Counted from the first letter of the stretch, positions 7,775 to 18,753 are shown. The stretch: 64,000 nt of DNA from Comamonas terrigena NBRC 13299 (GCF_006740045.1 NZ_AP019749.1:2313001-2377000), one strand, 5' to 3'. The notes: generated by a model from the letters alone, not told the origin. Numbers and translations are program-made.

Positions 7775-9079
7775 TCAGGCGTAGTGCCCATGCAGAAACC
7801 AGGCGGTTTCATCGCCAGCCAGGCGGGCCTGAAAAATCCACAGCAGGCCCGCATGCTCGCTGCGCGCAAGCCAGTAGTCGCGCTGCACATTCAACGGCAC
7901 CTCCCCGCTGCCCACCTGGTCACGGTGCCACCAGCCGCCTTCCACACGGTCCGGGCCCAGCAGCAGCTGCAGGGCGCCCTGGTAGATGGGCCTGTTGGCG
8001 CGTTCGACGAGACGCACAGGTGTGCCCAGCATCCAGGTCGGCTGCGGCAGCTCGCACACCAACTCCGGTTTGCTGGGGCGGTGCTGCCCAGCCGATAGCC
8101 ACTGCTGCATCCATTCGGGCCTGTGGTCCGCAGAGAGCACGGGCCGGCGCACGGCATCGTTGCCCAGCCGGGCCTGAATGCGCTCCAGAGCCAGCTTGAT
8201 GGAGGAGCCCTTGCCCGCCAACTCCGGAATCAGGGACCGGCTGTCTTCCACCATGGGCTCCACCTCGGTGGCCAGCAGCTCCAGGTCTCCCACCGGCGCC
8301 AGAAGCGCAACCCGGGCCAGATGCTCGGACAGCAGGCGCGAGAAGTGGTCGACATTCTGTGTCGGTTCTGCCGTGCGAATGGTCAGCTCTCCGCTGCTGC
8401 CGACATCCCGTGCGCGCATGACATCGTGGCACCAGCGCAGCGTGAAGGCGGTCGCGCCCAGTTGGCGGGCCTTCAGCCAACCCGCCATCTGCACAAGCAG
8501 ACGCCGCGCCCCGAACAGCATGGCCGGCGCCAGTTCCACCCGGGACATCAGCTCAAGGCGCGCATGGAAAGCATCCGGAGCCTTCACCCACTCGTAGGTT
8601 TCAGGGCGCAGACCATAGGCCTGGTCCATGGCTTCCAACAGGACCTTGTCGAACCGGCGCGCAATGCCTGCGCGCGGCAGGGCACGCACCTGGCCCAAGG
8701 TCCGGCACCCGACCCGCGCCAATGTCGGTTGGTGGCGCTTCACAGCGGTGATGCATTCCAGCAACAGCCGATCCAGCAGCCGTTCCAAAGGCGCGGAAAA
8801 TCCGTCGACACCTTTCTGCCGCGCAAAGGCCAGAGCAGCCATGCCGGTGGGAGCCCAGGCCACACGGGCACCGAGATCCCAGGCACCCTCTTCCACCAGG
8901 GCGTGCAAGCTTTTTACACCCCCAAACAAACGCAAACTGGCTTCCACTTCGATCAGCACCGCCTCCTCGAACAACGCCACGCGCGGCGTGAACTGGAGGG
9001 CCCAGACGGCAAGCTGCACAGAGTCAATGGGTGAGGTGGTGTCCGGAAGCGGTATGGGAATCAGAGCGGCCCAATGCAT
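7775..9079 (-). CDS. imuB: ImuB, inactive Y-family polymerase homologue
   Basis: Hub protein that links DnaE2 to the sliding clamp and ImuA. The 434 residues show the Y-family-like ImuB fold (VQLAVWALQFTPRVALFEEA, ASLRLFGG) but not the acidic DxD and DE catalytic motifs of DinB/UmuC, as is usual for ImuB. The start at 9079 (MHWAALIPIPLPD) is supported by AAGGAGGT five bases upstream, inside the 3' end of imuA. The two genes overlap by 56 bp, which suggests coupled translation. Confidence 0.93.
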   Translation of the reverse strand: MHWAALIPIPLPDTTSPIDSVQLAVWALQFTPRVALFEEAVLIEVEASLRLFGGVKSLHALVEEGAWDLGARVAWAPTGMAALAFARQKGVDGFSAPLERLLDRLLLECITAVKRHQPTLARVGCRTLGQVRALPRAGIARRFDKVLLEAMDQAYGLRPETYEWVKAPDAFHARLELMSRVELAPAMLFGARRLLVQMAGWLKARQLGATAFTLRWCHDVMRARDVGSSGELTIRTAEPTQNVDHFSRLLSEHLARVALLAPVGDLELLATEVEPMVEDSRSLIPELAGKGSSIKLALERIQARLGNDAVRRPVLSADHRPEWMQQWLSAGQHRPSKPELVCELPQPTWMLGTPVRLVERANRPIYQGALQLLLGPDRVEGGWWHRDQVGSGEVPLNVQRDYWLARSEHAGLLWIFQARLAGDETAWFLHGHYA

Positions 9080-9821
9080 GCAGCACCTCCTTCTGCAGCC
9101 CCCCTGGCGCCTGAAGTTCGCGCATGCGGGGGGTGATCACGGAATTCAAGTTGCCAGGGATCGCCTTCAGGTGCAGCACCTCGGGACACACCGCCCCTCG
9201 TCGCTTTCGGATGCACACATCCAGGTCCCAGCCTGTACCCAGGGCCAGCGACACCCGCAGCGGAGCTGCCGAGGCTTCGGACATGGCCGTCTCCGGGCGG
9301 ACCAGGAACACCGGGGCATCGCAATGGATGGAATGAACTTGCAGGCGGCGGATCTGCTCCGGGCGGGCCTGGGGCAGCCAGGCAATGACCGCACCGGCAG
9401 GTTCGGACTTCAGCAGCTGTTCGGTGACCCACAGACGCTCCTGCGCCCCCTTGGCGTCAATCCAGACCAACTGTTCGGGGGGCAGGCCCAGCTGGGCCAA
9501 TCCCATCGCATGGGGAATCTGGGGCGGTGCGACCAGATAGATACGCGCCGCCTTGTCGGCCAGCAACCCTGGCAAGGCGGGCCCCAGAAGCCGCCATTCA
9601 GACACCGCCGCTTGCGGCTGCAGCAGCTCGCACAGGCTCGCTGTGGGCCAGCCCTGCCCTGGCAGGGCCTTGTCCAGGGCTTCGTAGCCTGTGGGCACCG
9701 TCCGGCTGGCGCAGGTGCTGACCTCGTTTCCACACCACAGCGCGTGTGCAATATGCGCAGGCAGCTTCCCCCGGTCAAGGCCGGGAGCCAGCGAAAGGCG
9801 GGCGTGGTTGGCGTAGGTCAT
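9024..9821 (-). CDS. imuA: ImuA, RecA/SulA-like mutasome protein
   Basis: First gene of the SOS mutagenesis cassette. The 265-residue protein has the ImuA layout: GYEALDKALPGQGWPTASLCELL near residues 45-70 (the region matching the RecA N-terminal core), LGLPPEQLVWIDA, and a basic C-terminal half. ImuA proteins interact with RecA and ImuB. The ATG at 9821 lies 8 bp from a LexA box, so LexA would block its promoter directly. Followed by imuB with overlap. Confidence 0.92.
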   Translation of the reverse strand: MTYANHARLSLAPGLDRGKLPAHIAHALWCGNEVSTCASRTVPTGYEALDKALPGQGWPTASLCELLQPQAAVSEWRLLGPALPGLLADKAARIYLVAPPQIPHAMGLAQLGLPPEQLVWIDAKGAQERLWVTEQLLKSEPAGAVIAWLPQARPEQIRRLQVHSIHCDAPVFLVRPETAMSEASAAPLRVSLALGTGWDLDVCIRKRRGAVCPEVLHLKAIPGNLNSVITPRMRELQAPGGLQKEVLHALGRSDSHTASGHHLTH

Positions 9822-9829
9822 GGCAAATA

Positions 9830-9845
9830 CTGTTTATACATACAG
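9830..9845. promoter_or_regulatory. LexA box of the imuA-imuB-dnaE2 operon
   Basis: CTGT-TTATACAT-ACAG, within the longer near-palindrome ATACTGT...ACAGTAT, sits 8 bp upstream of the imuA ATG on the minus strand. It closely matches the proteobacterial LexA consensus. LexA is encoded in the same window at 41697. Confidence 0.92.
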
Positions 9846-10035
9846 TATATTGAAGTTTGCCTGCGCGCTGAAGGGGGCGTTGAGGGGACATTGAAAGAAC
9901 TTGGTACTGCTTCGCTTTCCGAAGCAGTCTGTCCTGCCCCAACCGGCCGTACCGGCACGGATGGCAACGTCAGATTGCCCAAACCTGATGTGTTCTCGGG
10001 GGCATTGGTTCCTTCGCGGCCGCACACCCGTCCAT

Positions 10036-10061
10036 GAAAAAGGCCGTGCAATGCACGGCCT
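10036..10061 (-). terminator. Terminator after the OmpA-like gene
   Basis: On the minus strand AGGCCGTGCA and TGCACGGCCT form a ten-pair stem around a single T, followed by TTTTC. It lies about 50 bp past the stop codon at 10108. The 9850-10035 stretch between it and the imuA LexA box holds nothing I can identify. Confidence 0.8.
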
Positions 10062-10107
10062 GATGGCTGCAAAGCAAGGGGCTGCCCCTTGCTGAAGCGA
10101 CAGAGGC

Positions 10108-10668
10108 TTACTCGATGATCACCACTTCCACGCGGCGGGCTTCGTCGTTGCTGCCGTCGGCCTGGGTCACTTCGGGCTTGCGCAGCTCCACATTGCCGGC
10201 GACCACGCCCTGGGCAATGATGGACTGCTGCACGGCCTGGGCGCGGCGCTTGGCCAGCTCGGCGTTCACTGCGGCGTTGCCGGTGGCGTCGTGGTAGCCG
10301 GACACCGCCAGCTTCTTGCCGCGCTGGGCGGCAATGCGCACCACATCGGCCAGGGCTTCGTCGGCACCAGCGGCCAGCTCGGCGCTGCCGGTGGCGAAGT
10401 AGAACTTGACCACGCCTTCTTCCACGCGGATGTAGGCGCCATCACCTTGCTGCACGGCACCCGCTGCCAGGGCAGGCGGGGTGCTTTGGCTGGCCACTGC
10501 AGAGTCCACCACGGCCGGAGCCGCCGCAGTAGGCGCGCCCTTGGCTCCGGCGACCGAGCGGTACACCACCGCGCCGACGACGGTGCCGACCACCAGAAGC
10601 ACCAGGGCAAAAATGATGCCGAGGGCAAAGCGCTGTTGGCTGTCGTCGTCCGATGTATTGAAGGCCAT
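10108..10668 (-). CDS. Inner-membrane-anchored OmpA-like (peptidoglycan-binding) protein
   Basis: A 186-residue protein with one N-terminal membrane helix (RFALGIIFALVLLVVGTVVGAVVY, about residues 13-36), an Ala/Pro-rich linker, and an OmpA C-terminal-like domain (VKFYFATGSAELAAGADEALADVV, then GYHDATGNAAVNAELAKRRAQAV). Such domains bind peptidoglycan. The start is the ATG at 10668 (MAFNTSDDDSQQ), with GGAG seven bases before it. Divergent from chaC. The precise cellular role is unknown. Confidence 0.88.
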   Translation of the reverse strand: MAFNTSDDDSQQRFALGIIFALVLLVVGTVVGAVVYRSVAGAKGAPTAAAPAVVDSAVASQSTPPALAAGAVQQGDGAYIRVEEGVVKFYFATGSAELAAGADEALADVVRIAAQRGKKLAVSGYHDATGNAAVNAELAKRRAQAVQQSIIAQGVVAGNVELRKPEVTQADGSNDEARRVEVVIIE

Positions 10669-10866
10669 GAAATTCTCCAGAGGATGTTGTGTGTGATCGT
10701 GCGTTCTTGCAGCCCGAATGCGGGGCATGGCGGAGCCTGTCCAGCCTGCCGCCGCTACGCGGGCCCGCTTGCGGGGGCCCATTCTAGAGGGAGTGCCGCC
10801 TGCATATGTAGTGCGCCTGTAGCCGCGTCGTGCCCATCCCATGGGTTTTGCTCTAGCATCACAGCC

Positions 10867-11532
10867 ATGTCCGAAGTCCCTACTCTTCTGCCCGCCGCAC
10901 CAGGCCGTGATCCACGCACTTTTTTGGAGCAAACGCTGCAGCAATGGGGGGGTGAACAGGATTTGTGGGTATTCGGCTACGGCAGCCTGATCTGGCGGCC
11001 CGAATTTGACTTTGCCGAGCGGCGCGATGCCAAGGTGCACGGCTGGCACCGCGCGCTGAAGATGTGGAGCCGCATCAACCGCGGCACGCCCGAACGCCCC
11101 GGACTGGTGTTTGCCATGCTGCCCGGAGGCAGTTGCCAGGGCGCAGCGTTCCGCATTCCCGCCCGGCAGGGGCATGAGACCCTGCATGCGCTGTGGCAGC
11201 GCGAGATGCCGCTGGCCACCTACGACCCACGCTGGTTGCAGTGCAGCACGCCCGAAGGCCCGGTGCGCGCCCTGGCCTTCACCCTGTCGCGGCACAGCCC
11301 CAGCTACTGCGGCACGCTGCCCCCCGAGCAGTACCAGCGCATCTTTGCCGAATCCGCCGGCATCTACGGCACCACGCGCGACTATGCCCTCGCCACCTAC
11401 GACGGTCTGCAGGCCATGGGCATCCGCGACCGGGCGCTGGAACAGGTGCTGCACTGGGGCAAGGCCTGGGAAGACCGCCAGCCCCCGGCCCCGCCGCAGG
11501 CCCGCACAGGGCACCAGCCCCGGGGGCGCTGA
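10867..11532 (+). CDS. chaC: Glutathione-specific gamma-glutamylcyclotransferase (ChaC)
   Basis: Degrades glutathione to 5-oxoproline and Cys-Gly in the cytoplasm. The 221-residue product carries the substrate-loop signature LWVFGYGSLIWRPEF (about residues 34-48) and the typical ChaC C-terminal part SPSYCGTLPPEQYQRIFAES and GIYGTTRDYALATYDGL. The start is the ATG at 10867 (MSEVPTLLPAAPG). It is transcribed away from the OmpA-like gene; the 198-bp gap between them holds both promoters. Confidence 0.92.
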   Translation: MSEVPTLLPAAPGRDPRTFLEQTLQQWGGEQDLWVFGYGSLIWRPEFDFAERRDAKVHGWHRALKMWSRINRGTPERPGLVFAMLPGGSCQGAAFRIPARQGHETLHALWQREMPLATYDPRWLQCSTPEGPVRALAFTLSRHSPSYCGTLPPEQYQRIFAESAGIYGTTRDYALATYDGLQAMGIRDRALEQVLHWGKAWEDRQPPAPPQARTGHQPRGR

Positions 11533-11651
11533 ACGCCCACGGTTGTCCCATGGCAGGCATGGAGGGCGCTGTAGCGCTCAGCACCCTGACAACCCGCAGC
11601 CCACACCGTGGTCAGTGCAGGCCCGGGCACCGCGGCGACGGTCGCACCATC

Positions 11652-11665
11652 TTGATGCGCATCAA
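11652..11665. promoter_or_regulatory. Perfect FNR/ANR-type box
   Basis: TTGAT-GCGC-ATCAA matches the TTGAT-N4-ATCAA consensus of oxygen-responsive FNR/ANR regulators at all ten positions. It lies 54 bp before the ATG at 11719. A GATAAT hexamer at 11706-11711 would place the site near -60, a class I position, for a promoter starting close to the ATG. Confidence 0.65.
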
Positions 11666-11718
11666 ACCCCGGGACATCCCATCGGACAGCGCCCGGCCTG
11701 CGGCCGATAATCCGCAGC

Positions 11719-12054
11719 ATGTCTGACACCCCTACTTCCGCTCCCGACGGCGCAGCCGACACCACCCCGGACCACGCCGCAACGGCAGGGGCCGACACGC
11801 CCGTGCGCAAGCCACGCCTGGTGCGCTGGCTCATCGGCCTGCCGGTGGCCTTCTTTGCCATCCTGATGGCCATGGGTTATCTGTTCAATACCCCCGAAAC
11901 CGAAGACCGCTGGGTCGCGCGCGAAACCATCCGCCTGTGCTGGAAGGAAGTGCAGAAGCCGCCCAAAGAAGGCAAGCCCGTGCATTTCACCCAGCAATCC
12001 GAATGCGAAAAGCTGGAATTCGACTTCAAAACCCAATATGGGGAAAACCCCTGA
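11719..12054 (+). CDS. Small single-span membrane protein, unknown function
   Basis: A 111-residue protein: an acidic, Ala/Thr-rich N-terminus, a positive stretch (VRKPRLVRW), one membrane helix (LIGLPVAFFAILMAMGYLF, about residues 38-56) and a soluble tail with two Cys (RLCWKEV and SECEKLEF). The orientation suggests the tail is periplasmic. A perfect FNR box lies 54 bp upstream, so it may be induced when oxygen is low. I do not recognise a named family. Confidence 0.78.
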   Translation: MSDTPTSAPDGAADTTPDHAATAGADTPVRKPRLVRWLIGLPVAFFAILMAMGYLFNTPETEDRWVARETIRLCWKEVQKPPKEGKPVHFTQQSECEKLEFDFKTQYGENP

Positions 12055-12180
12055 TTCAGGGGCATGAAATCGGGCGGTCCGCAGGGCGGCATGCCGTGGC
12101 CGGCCGGTGGCGAAGTTACAGCTTGTGCATCGCAGCATAAAACACCGTTCCGTAGTGTGGAAGCTGATGCTAAACTCAAG

Positions 12181-12192
12181 TCTTATACAAGA
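12181..12192. promoter_or_regulatory. aceA-like operator upstream of idh
   Basis: TCTTATACAAGA differs by one base from the perfect palindrome TCTTATATAAGA upstream of aceA (3147). It lies 129 bp before the idh ATG. A shared regulator for the two enzymes that compete for isocitrate is inferred. The remaining 12055-12320 intergenic sequence shows no gene. Confidence 0.55.
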
Positions 12193-12305
12193 GTTGGGAT
12201 TGCGATCGCAGGCCCGCTCTTGTGGTGCGCTACACAGATAGCGAGCCGGGCCTACCCGCCCGGTGCCAATACGCCACGCGCGCAGGCGCGGTTTTTGAAC
12301 CCTAG

Positions 12306-14552
<2,247 letters not shown>

Positions 14553-14601
14553 AGCCAGGTCTGTGCCCTGCCTCTGTGAAGGGGCGGTGGCGACGGCTAC
14601 C

Positions 14602-14640
14602 AAAAACCGGCCGTCCCTTTGCGGGGCGGCCGGTTTTTTT
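14602..14640 (+). terminator. Terminator after idh
   Basis: AAAACCGGCCG(T)CCC and GGG(G)CGGCCGGTTTT form a long G+C-rich stem, followed by a run of T. It ends transcription about 50 bp after the idh stop. Confidence 0.92.
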
Positions 14641-14787
14641 ATGTCCGGGTTATCGCACCGGCCTGGCCTGCGTACAGTGCGGCCATCGTCAGGACTCTCT
14701 TGTGACGCGAATGCATGCGCCATGCACATGCACCACCATGAGGCACAGAACTTGCTGCCTGCACGGTAAAGCTCCGCATGCCCCACC

Positions 14788-16074
14788 ATGACTTCTGCCC
14801 TGCATTACCTGATTGCCGTCCGCCGCTGTGAAATGGGCGAGCTGGAGCAACTGCTGCACACCAGCACCCTGGTGCGCCAACTGGGTGCGCTGATCCATGC
14901 GCTGCAGGCCGAGCGCGGCCTGTCCAACATCGTGCTGGCCAGTGGTGGGCAGCGCGGCACCAGCGTTCGGCTGGCGCAGGTCCAGACAGCGGACCGCTGC
15001 ACGGCACAGCTGCACCAGGCACTGGCGCAACTCGATCTGAATGCCTTCCAGGGCGGTCACGGTGCGCGGCTGTTCAACCATATCGCCTATGTGTTGCAGG
15101 GGCTGGACGCCTTGCCCGCGCTGCGCCAGCAGGTCAGCGCGCTGGCGCTGACACCCGATGCCGCCACAGCGGCCTATATCCGCCTGATCGCTGGCCTGCT
15201 GGCCGTGGTCTTCGAGGCGGCCGACAGCGCCACCGAGCCAGGCATTTCCCGCCTGCTGGTGGCCATGTTCCACTTCATGCAAGGCAAGGAGCTGGCCGGC
15301 CAGGAGCGAGCCACCGGGGCCGCTGCCTTTGGCAGCGGCCGCAGCCAGGCCGCACGCCAGCAGCACTGGCTGCATCTGATCGACGCGCAGGAGCGCTGCT
15401 TTCAGGTGTTTGCCGATTGCGCACCCGCCACGCCATTGGCGCTGTGGGAAAAGACCCAGCACCACAACCCCGAGTTGCTGGTGATCGAGCGCATGCGCCG
15501 CATGGGCTGCACCGCCGCCACCGGTCAGGCCCTGGATGCCGAGCTGAGCACACCCTGGTTTGAAGCCTGCACCGCCCGCATGGATGCCTTGTATGCCATC
15601 GAGGTGCAGCTGGCTGACGAGCTGCAGCAACGCTGCACCGCCCAGCTGCAGGCGGCCCGACAGGCGCCAGAGCCACGGGCACTGTTGCAGCGCAGCGCCG
15701 GTGCGGGTGACGCCCCTGCCCCCGCAGCGCCCGACGGCCTGCCCGATTTCTTCCATGCACCAGCCCCCGAAACCACGCTGCAACTGGGCAACAGCCTGGC
15801 ACCGCAGCTGGGCCAGTCGGTGCTGAGCCTGGTCCAGGAGCAATCCCAACGGCTGCGGGCCATGCAAGCCGAACTGGAAACCGTGCGCTCCGCCCTGACC
15901 GAACGCAAGACGCTGGAGCGCGCCAAGGGTCTGCTGATGGCGCACCGCCAGCTCAGCGAGAGCGAAGCACACAAGCTGCTGCGCCAGACCGCGATGAACC
16001 AGAACCGCCGCCTGATCGATGTGGCCGAGGCCGTGCTGGCCATGGCCGATCTGCTGCCGCCGGCGCAGGGCTGA
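14788..16074 (+). CDS. nasR: NasR-type nitrate/nitrite-sensing ANTAR antiterminator
   Basis: RNA-binding regulator of assimilatory nitrate genes. The 428-residue protein has an N-terminal helical NIT sensor domain (LIHALQAERGLSNIVLASGG near residue 36, the typical AERG segment), and a C-terminal ANTAR domain (about residues 370-425: TERKTLERAKGLLMAHRQLSESEAHKLLRQTAM). In Klebsiella, NasR binds nitrate or nitrite and prevents termination in the nasF leader. The next gene is the nitrate transporter operon with a long hairpin in its leader, which fits. Its own promoter region is 14641-14787. Confidence 0.93.
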   Translation: MTSALHYLIAVRRCEMGELEQLLHTSTLVRQLGALIHALQAERGLSNIVLASGGQRGTSVRLAQVQTADRCTAQLHQALAQLDLNAFQGGHGARLFNHIAYVLQGLDALPALRQQVSALALTPDAATAAYIRLIAGLLAVVFEAADSATEPGISRLLVAMFHFMQGKELAGQERATGAAAFGSGRSQAARQQHWLHLIDAQERCFQVFADCAPATPLALWEKTQHHNPELLVIERMRRMGCTAATGQALDAELSTPWFEACTARMDALYAIEVQLADELQQRCTAQLQAARQAPEPRALLQRSAGAGDAPAPAAPDGLPDFFHAPAPETTLQLGNSLAPQLGQSVLSLVQEQSQRLRAMQAELETVRSALTERKTLERAKGLLMAHRQLSESEAHKLLRQTAMNQNRRLIDVAEAVLAMADLLPPAQG

Positions 16075-16241
16075 CCTTCCCGCACACCATCCGAAACGCA
16101 CCAACACACAGCAGCACTGGCGCCGGCACCCCTGCTGCAGCGCACCAAAACCGCGCTGCCATCCACCGATATGCGCACTGCAAAGCGCATCACCGCGCTC
16201 CATAGGCGGTGCTTCCCTGGGGAAACCCGCCGCTGGCAAGC

Positions 16242-16256
16242 TGGCACGGTTTCTGC
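16242..16256 (+). promoter_or_regulatory. Sigma-54 promoter of nrtABC
   Basis: TGGCAC-GGTTT-CTGC has the -24 GG and -12 GC elements at the exact spacing of sigma-54 promoters. It lies 197 bp upstream of nrtA and 58 bp upstream of the leader hairpin, as in Klebsiella nasF. A TGCGC...GCGCA palindrome upstream (about 16170-16187) might be an NtrC site, but that match is weak. Confidence 0.75.
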
Positions 16257-16313
16257 ATTCCTTGGCGGTGAATCCCGGCCAACGGCGGTCTGGAATCAGC
16301 CCCCACACACAGG

Positions 16314-16371
16314 ACAACGGCGTCCCCATCCCCTGCGCACCGCAGACGGATCGGGACGCCGTTGTGCTTTG
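16314..16371 (+). promoter_or_regulatory. Leader hairpin / candidate NasR attenuator before nrtA
   Basis: ACAACGGCGTCCC (16314-16326) pairs perfectly with GGGACGCCGTTGT (16353-16365). Inside are the pairs ATCC/GGAT and CTGCG/CGCAG, giving a very stable rod. The T tract after it is weak (GCTTTGC). It lies between the sigma-54 promoter and nrtA, where NasR-controlled terminators are found in enterobacteria. I could not identify with confidence the two hexanucleotide-loop hairpins that ANTAR proteins bind. Confidence 0.6.
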
Positions 16372-16452
16372 CAGCGCTGGAAACAGCCCTGTGGTGGGAT
16401 CCGTCGTTCCGTTGAAAAAGCATTCGCCCCACGCACTGGAAGGAGCCGAACC

Positions 16453-17748
16453 ATGGCACAGCACACCCCGGATACCGCTTGCACTCCCCCATCCACCCCG
16501 GCAGACCCCATGGAAGCGGGCAGCCGCCGCCAGTTTCTGCGCCAGGCTGGCGGCATCGCCGCAGGTGCCGCCCTGTACACCCAGTTGGGACATGGTGGCG
16601 TATGGGCCGCCGGATCGGACGCCCCGGAGAAAAAGGAAGTGAAGATCGGCTTCATCCCGCTGACGGATTGCGCCAGCGTGGTCATGGCCTCGGTGCTGGG
16701 GCTGGACCAGAAGTACGGCGTCAAGATCATTCCCACCAAGGAAGCCAGCTGGGCCGGCGTGCGTGACAAGCTGGTCAACGGCGAGCTCGACTTCGCCCAT
16801 GTCCTCTACGGCCTGGTCTACGGGCTGCACCTGGGTGTGAGCGGGCCCAAGAAGGAAATGGCCGTGCTGATGACGCTCAACCAAAACGGCCAGGCCATCA
16901 CCCTGTCCAAGAAACTGGCGGACAAAGGCGCAGTGGATGCCGCCAGCCTGGCCAAGCTCATGGCCAGCGACAAGCGCGAATACACCTTTGCCCAGACCTT
17001 CCCCACCGGCACCCATGCCATGTGGCTCTATTACTGGTTGGCATCGGCCGGGATCGACCCGCTCAAGGACGCCAAGGTCATCACCGTGCCACCGCCGCAA
17101 ATGGTGGCCAATATGCGCATTGGCAATATGGATGGCTTCTGCGTGGGCGAACCCTGGGGCCACCGCGCCATCATGGACAACATCGGCATCACCGCCGTCA
17201 CCACGCAGGACATCTGGCAGGGCCACCCCGAAAAAGTGCTGGGCACCACAGCCGAATTCGCACAGAAAAACCCCAACACGGCGCGCGCCGTGATGATGGC
17301 CATTCTGGAAGCCGGCCGGTGGATCGACGCCAGCCTGCAGAACAAGCTGAAGATGGCCGAGACCATTGCCGGCAAAGCCTATGTGAACACCAGCGTGGAC
17401 GCCATCAACCAGCGCATCCTGGGCCGTTACCAGAACGGTCTGGGCAAGACCTGGGACGACCCGAACCACATGAAGTTCTTTGCCGATGGCGCGGTGAACT
17501 ACCCCTACCTGAGCGACGGCATGTGGTTCCTGACCCAGCACAAGCGCTGGGGCCTGCTCAAGAGCCACCCCGACTACCTGGCAGTGGCCAAGCAGATCAA
17601 CCGCACCGACCTGTACAGCCAGGCCGCGGCACAGCTGAAGGTGAACGTGCCCAAGGACACCATGCGCAGTAGCAAGCTGATCGACGGCGTGGTGTGGGAC
17701 GGCAAGGACCCCACCAAGTACGCCGACAGCTTCAAGGTCAAGGCCTGA
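16453..17748 (+). CDS. nrtA: Nitrate ABC transporter, substrate-binding protein
   Basis: Captures nitrate (possibly also nitrite) in the periplasm for import. The 431-residue product has a Tat signal, SRRQFLRQAGGIAAGAALYTQ (about residues 24-44), then the NrtA/CmpA-like fold starting KIGFIPLTDCASVVMASVLGL, with GFCVGEPWGHRAI in the binding cleft. The start is the ATG at 16453 with GGAAGGAG upstream; a longer frame from 16171 would run through the leader hairpin. First gene of nrtABC. Confidence 0.95.
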   Translation: MAQHTPDTACTPPSTPADPMEAGSRRQFLRQAGGIAAGAALYTQLGHGGVWAAGSDAPEKKEVKIGFIPLTDCASVVMASVLGLDQKYGVKIIPTKEASWAGVRDKLVNGELDFAHVLYGLVYGLHLGVSGPKKEMAVLMTLNQNGQAITLSKKLADKGAVDAASLAKLMASDKREYTFAQTFPTGTHAMWLYYWLASAGIDPLKDAKVITVPPPQMVANMRIGNMDGFCVGEPWGHRAIMDNIGITAVTTQDIWQGHPEKVLGTTAEFAQKNPNTARAVMMAILEAGRWIDASLQNKLKMAETIAGKAYVNTSVDAINQRILGRYQNGLGKTWDDPNHMKFFADGAVNYPYLSDGMWFLTQHKRWGLLKSHPDYLAVAKQINRTDLYSQAAAQLKVNVPKDTMRSSKLIDGVVWDGKDPTKYADSFKVKA

Positions 17749-17787
17749 GCCACTACCGCCCTTCATTGATTTTTCAGGAGAAGCACC

Positions 17788-18753
17788 ATGGTCAGTGCCA
17801 TCTTTCATTCCCCGCGCGGTGATGCAGCCCCGCCCCAGGGCGCCATCGCCGCCGCGGCCGCCAACGACGCCACCCACAGCGCCCCTGCCACGGCACACAG
17901 CAGCACCGCTGCCAGCGCCCATGCACCCACCACTGGCCCCATGCCGACGGCCCCTTCACGCCTGCGCCAGCTGCTGGCGGCACTGGCACAGACCGTGCTG
18001 CCCCCCATCATGGGACTGGCACTGCTGGTGGGCCTGTGGTCGCTGGTGTCAGGCAGCACCGGTCAGGCCATTCCAGGGCCGCTGGACACCTGGCAGCAGG
18101 CCGTCGAGGTGTTCAGTGACCCGTTCTACCGCAACGGCCCCAACGACCAGGGAGTGGGCTGGAACGTGCTGGCCTCGCTGCAGCGCGTGGGCCTGGGCTT
18201 CGGGCTGGCCGCGCTGGTGGGAATTCCGCTGGGATTTGTGATCGGTCGCTTCCGCTTTCTGTCCCGCATGTGCAACCCGCTGATCAGCCTGCTGCGCCCG
18301 GTCTCGCCGCTGGCCTGGCTGCCGATTGGCCTGCTGGTGTTCAAGGGCGCCAACCCCGCCGCCATCTGGACCATCTTCATCTGCTCCATCTGGCCCATGG
18401 TCATCAACACCGCGGTGGGCGTGCAGCGCGTGCCCCAGGACTATATGAACGTGGCCCGCGTGCTGAACCTGAGCGAATGGAAAATCGCCACCACCATCCT
18501 CTTCCCCTCGGTGCTCCCCTATCTGCTGACCGGTGTGCGCCTGGCCGTGGGCACGGCCTGGCTGGTCATCGTGGCCGCCGAGATGCTGACCGGCGGCGTG
18601 GGCATCGGCTTCTGGGTCTGGGACGAGTGGAACAACCTGAACGTCAAGAACATCATCATCGCCATCTTTGTGATCGGCATCGTGGGCCTGCTGCTGGAAT
18701 GGGCACTGGTGAAACTGGCTTCGGCCTTTACGTTTGAAGAGGTGAAAGCATGA
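17788..18753 (+). CDS. nrtB: Nitrate ABC transporter, permease
   Basis: Inner-membrane channel subunit. 321 residues: an unusually long Ala/Pro/His-rich N-terminal tail (about 60 residues), then five to six membrane helices with the BPD_transp_1 motif near residue 215-235 (QDYMNVARVLNLSEWKIATTILFPSVLPY). The start at 17788 has AGGAG eight bases upstream. Its stop codon overlaps the nrtC start (ATGA), so translation is coupled. Confidence 0.95.
   Translation: MVSAIFHSPRGDAAPPQGAIAAAAANDATHSAPATAHSSTAASAHAPTTGPMPTAPSRLRQLLAALAQTVLPPIMGLALLVGLWSLVSGSTGQAIPGPLDTWQQAVEVFSDPFYRNGPNDQGVGWNVLASLQRVGLGFGLAALVGIPLGFVIGRFRFLSRMCNPLISLLRPVSPLAWLPIGLLVFKGANPAAIWTIFICSIWPMVINTAVGVQRVPQDYMNVARVLNLSEWKIATTILFPSVLPYLLTGVRLAVGTAWLVIVAAEMLTGGVGIGFWVWDEWNNLNVKNIIIAIFVIGIVGLLLEWALVKLASAFTFEEVKA

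Noticed and set aside
5012..8098. Very long plus-strand open frame opposite dnaE2
   Set aside because: It is the antisense shadow of dnaE2 and imuB in high-G+C DNA. The His/Gln/Val/Ala-rich translation has no family features, while the minus-strand reading shows clear DnaE2 motifs.
11193..11726. Alternative plus-strand frames over chaC
   Set aside because: They overlap the ChaC frame, which has the VFGYGSLIW signature; the alternatives are Arg/Pro/Ala-rich shadows.
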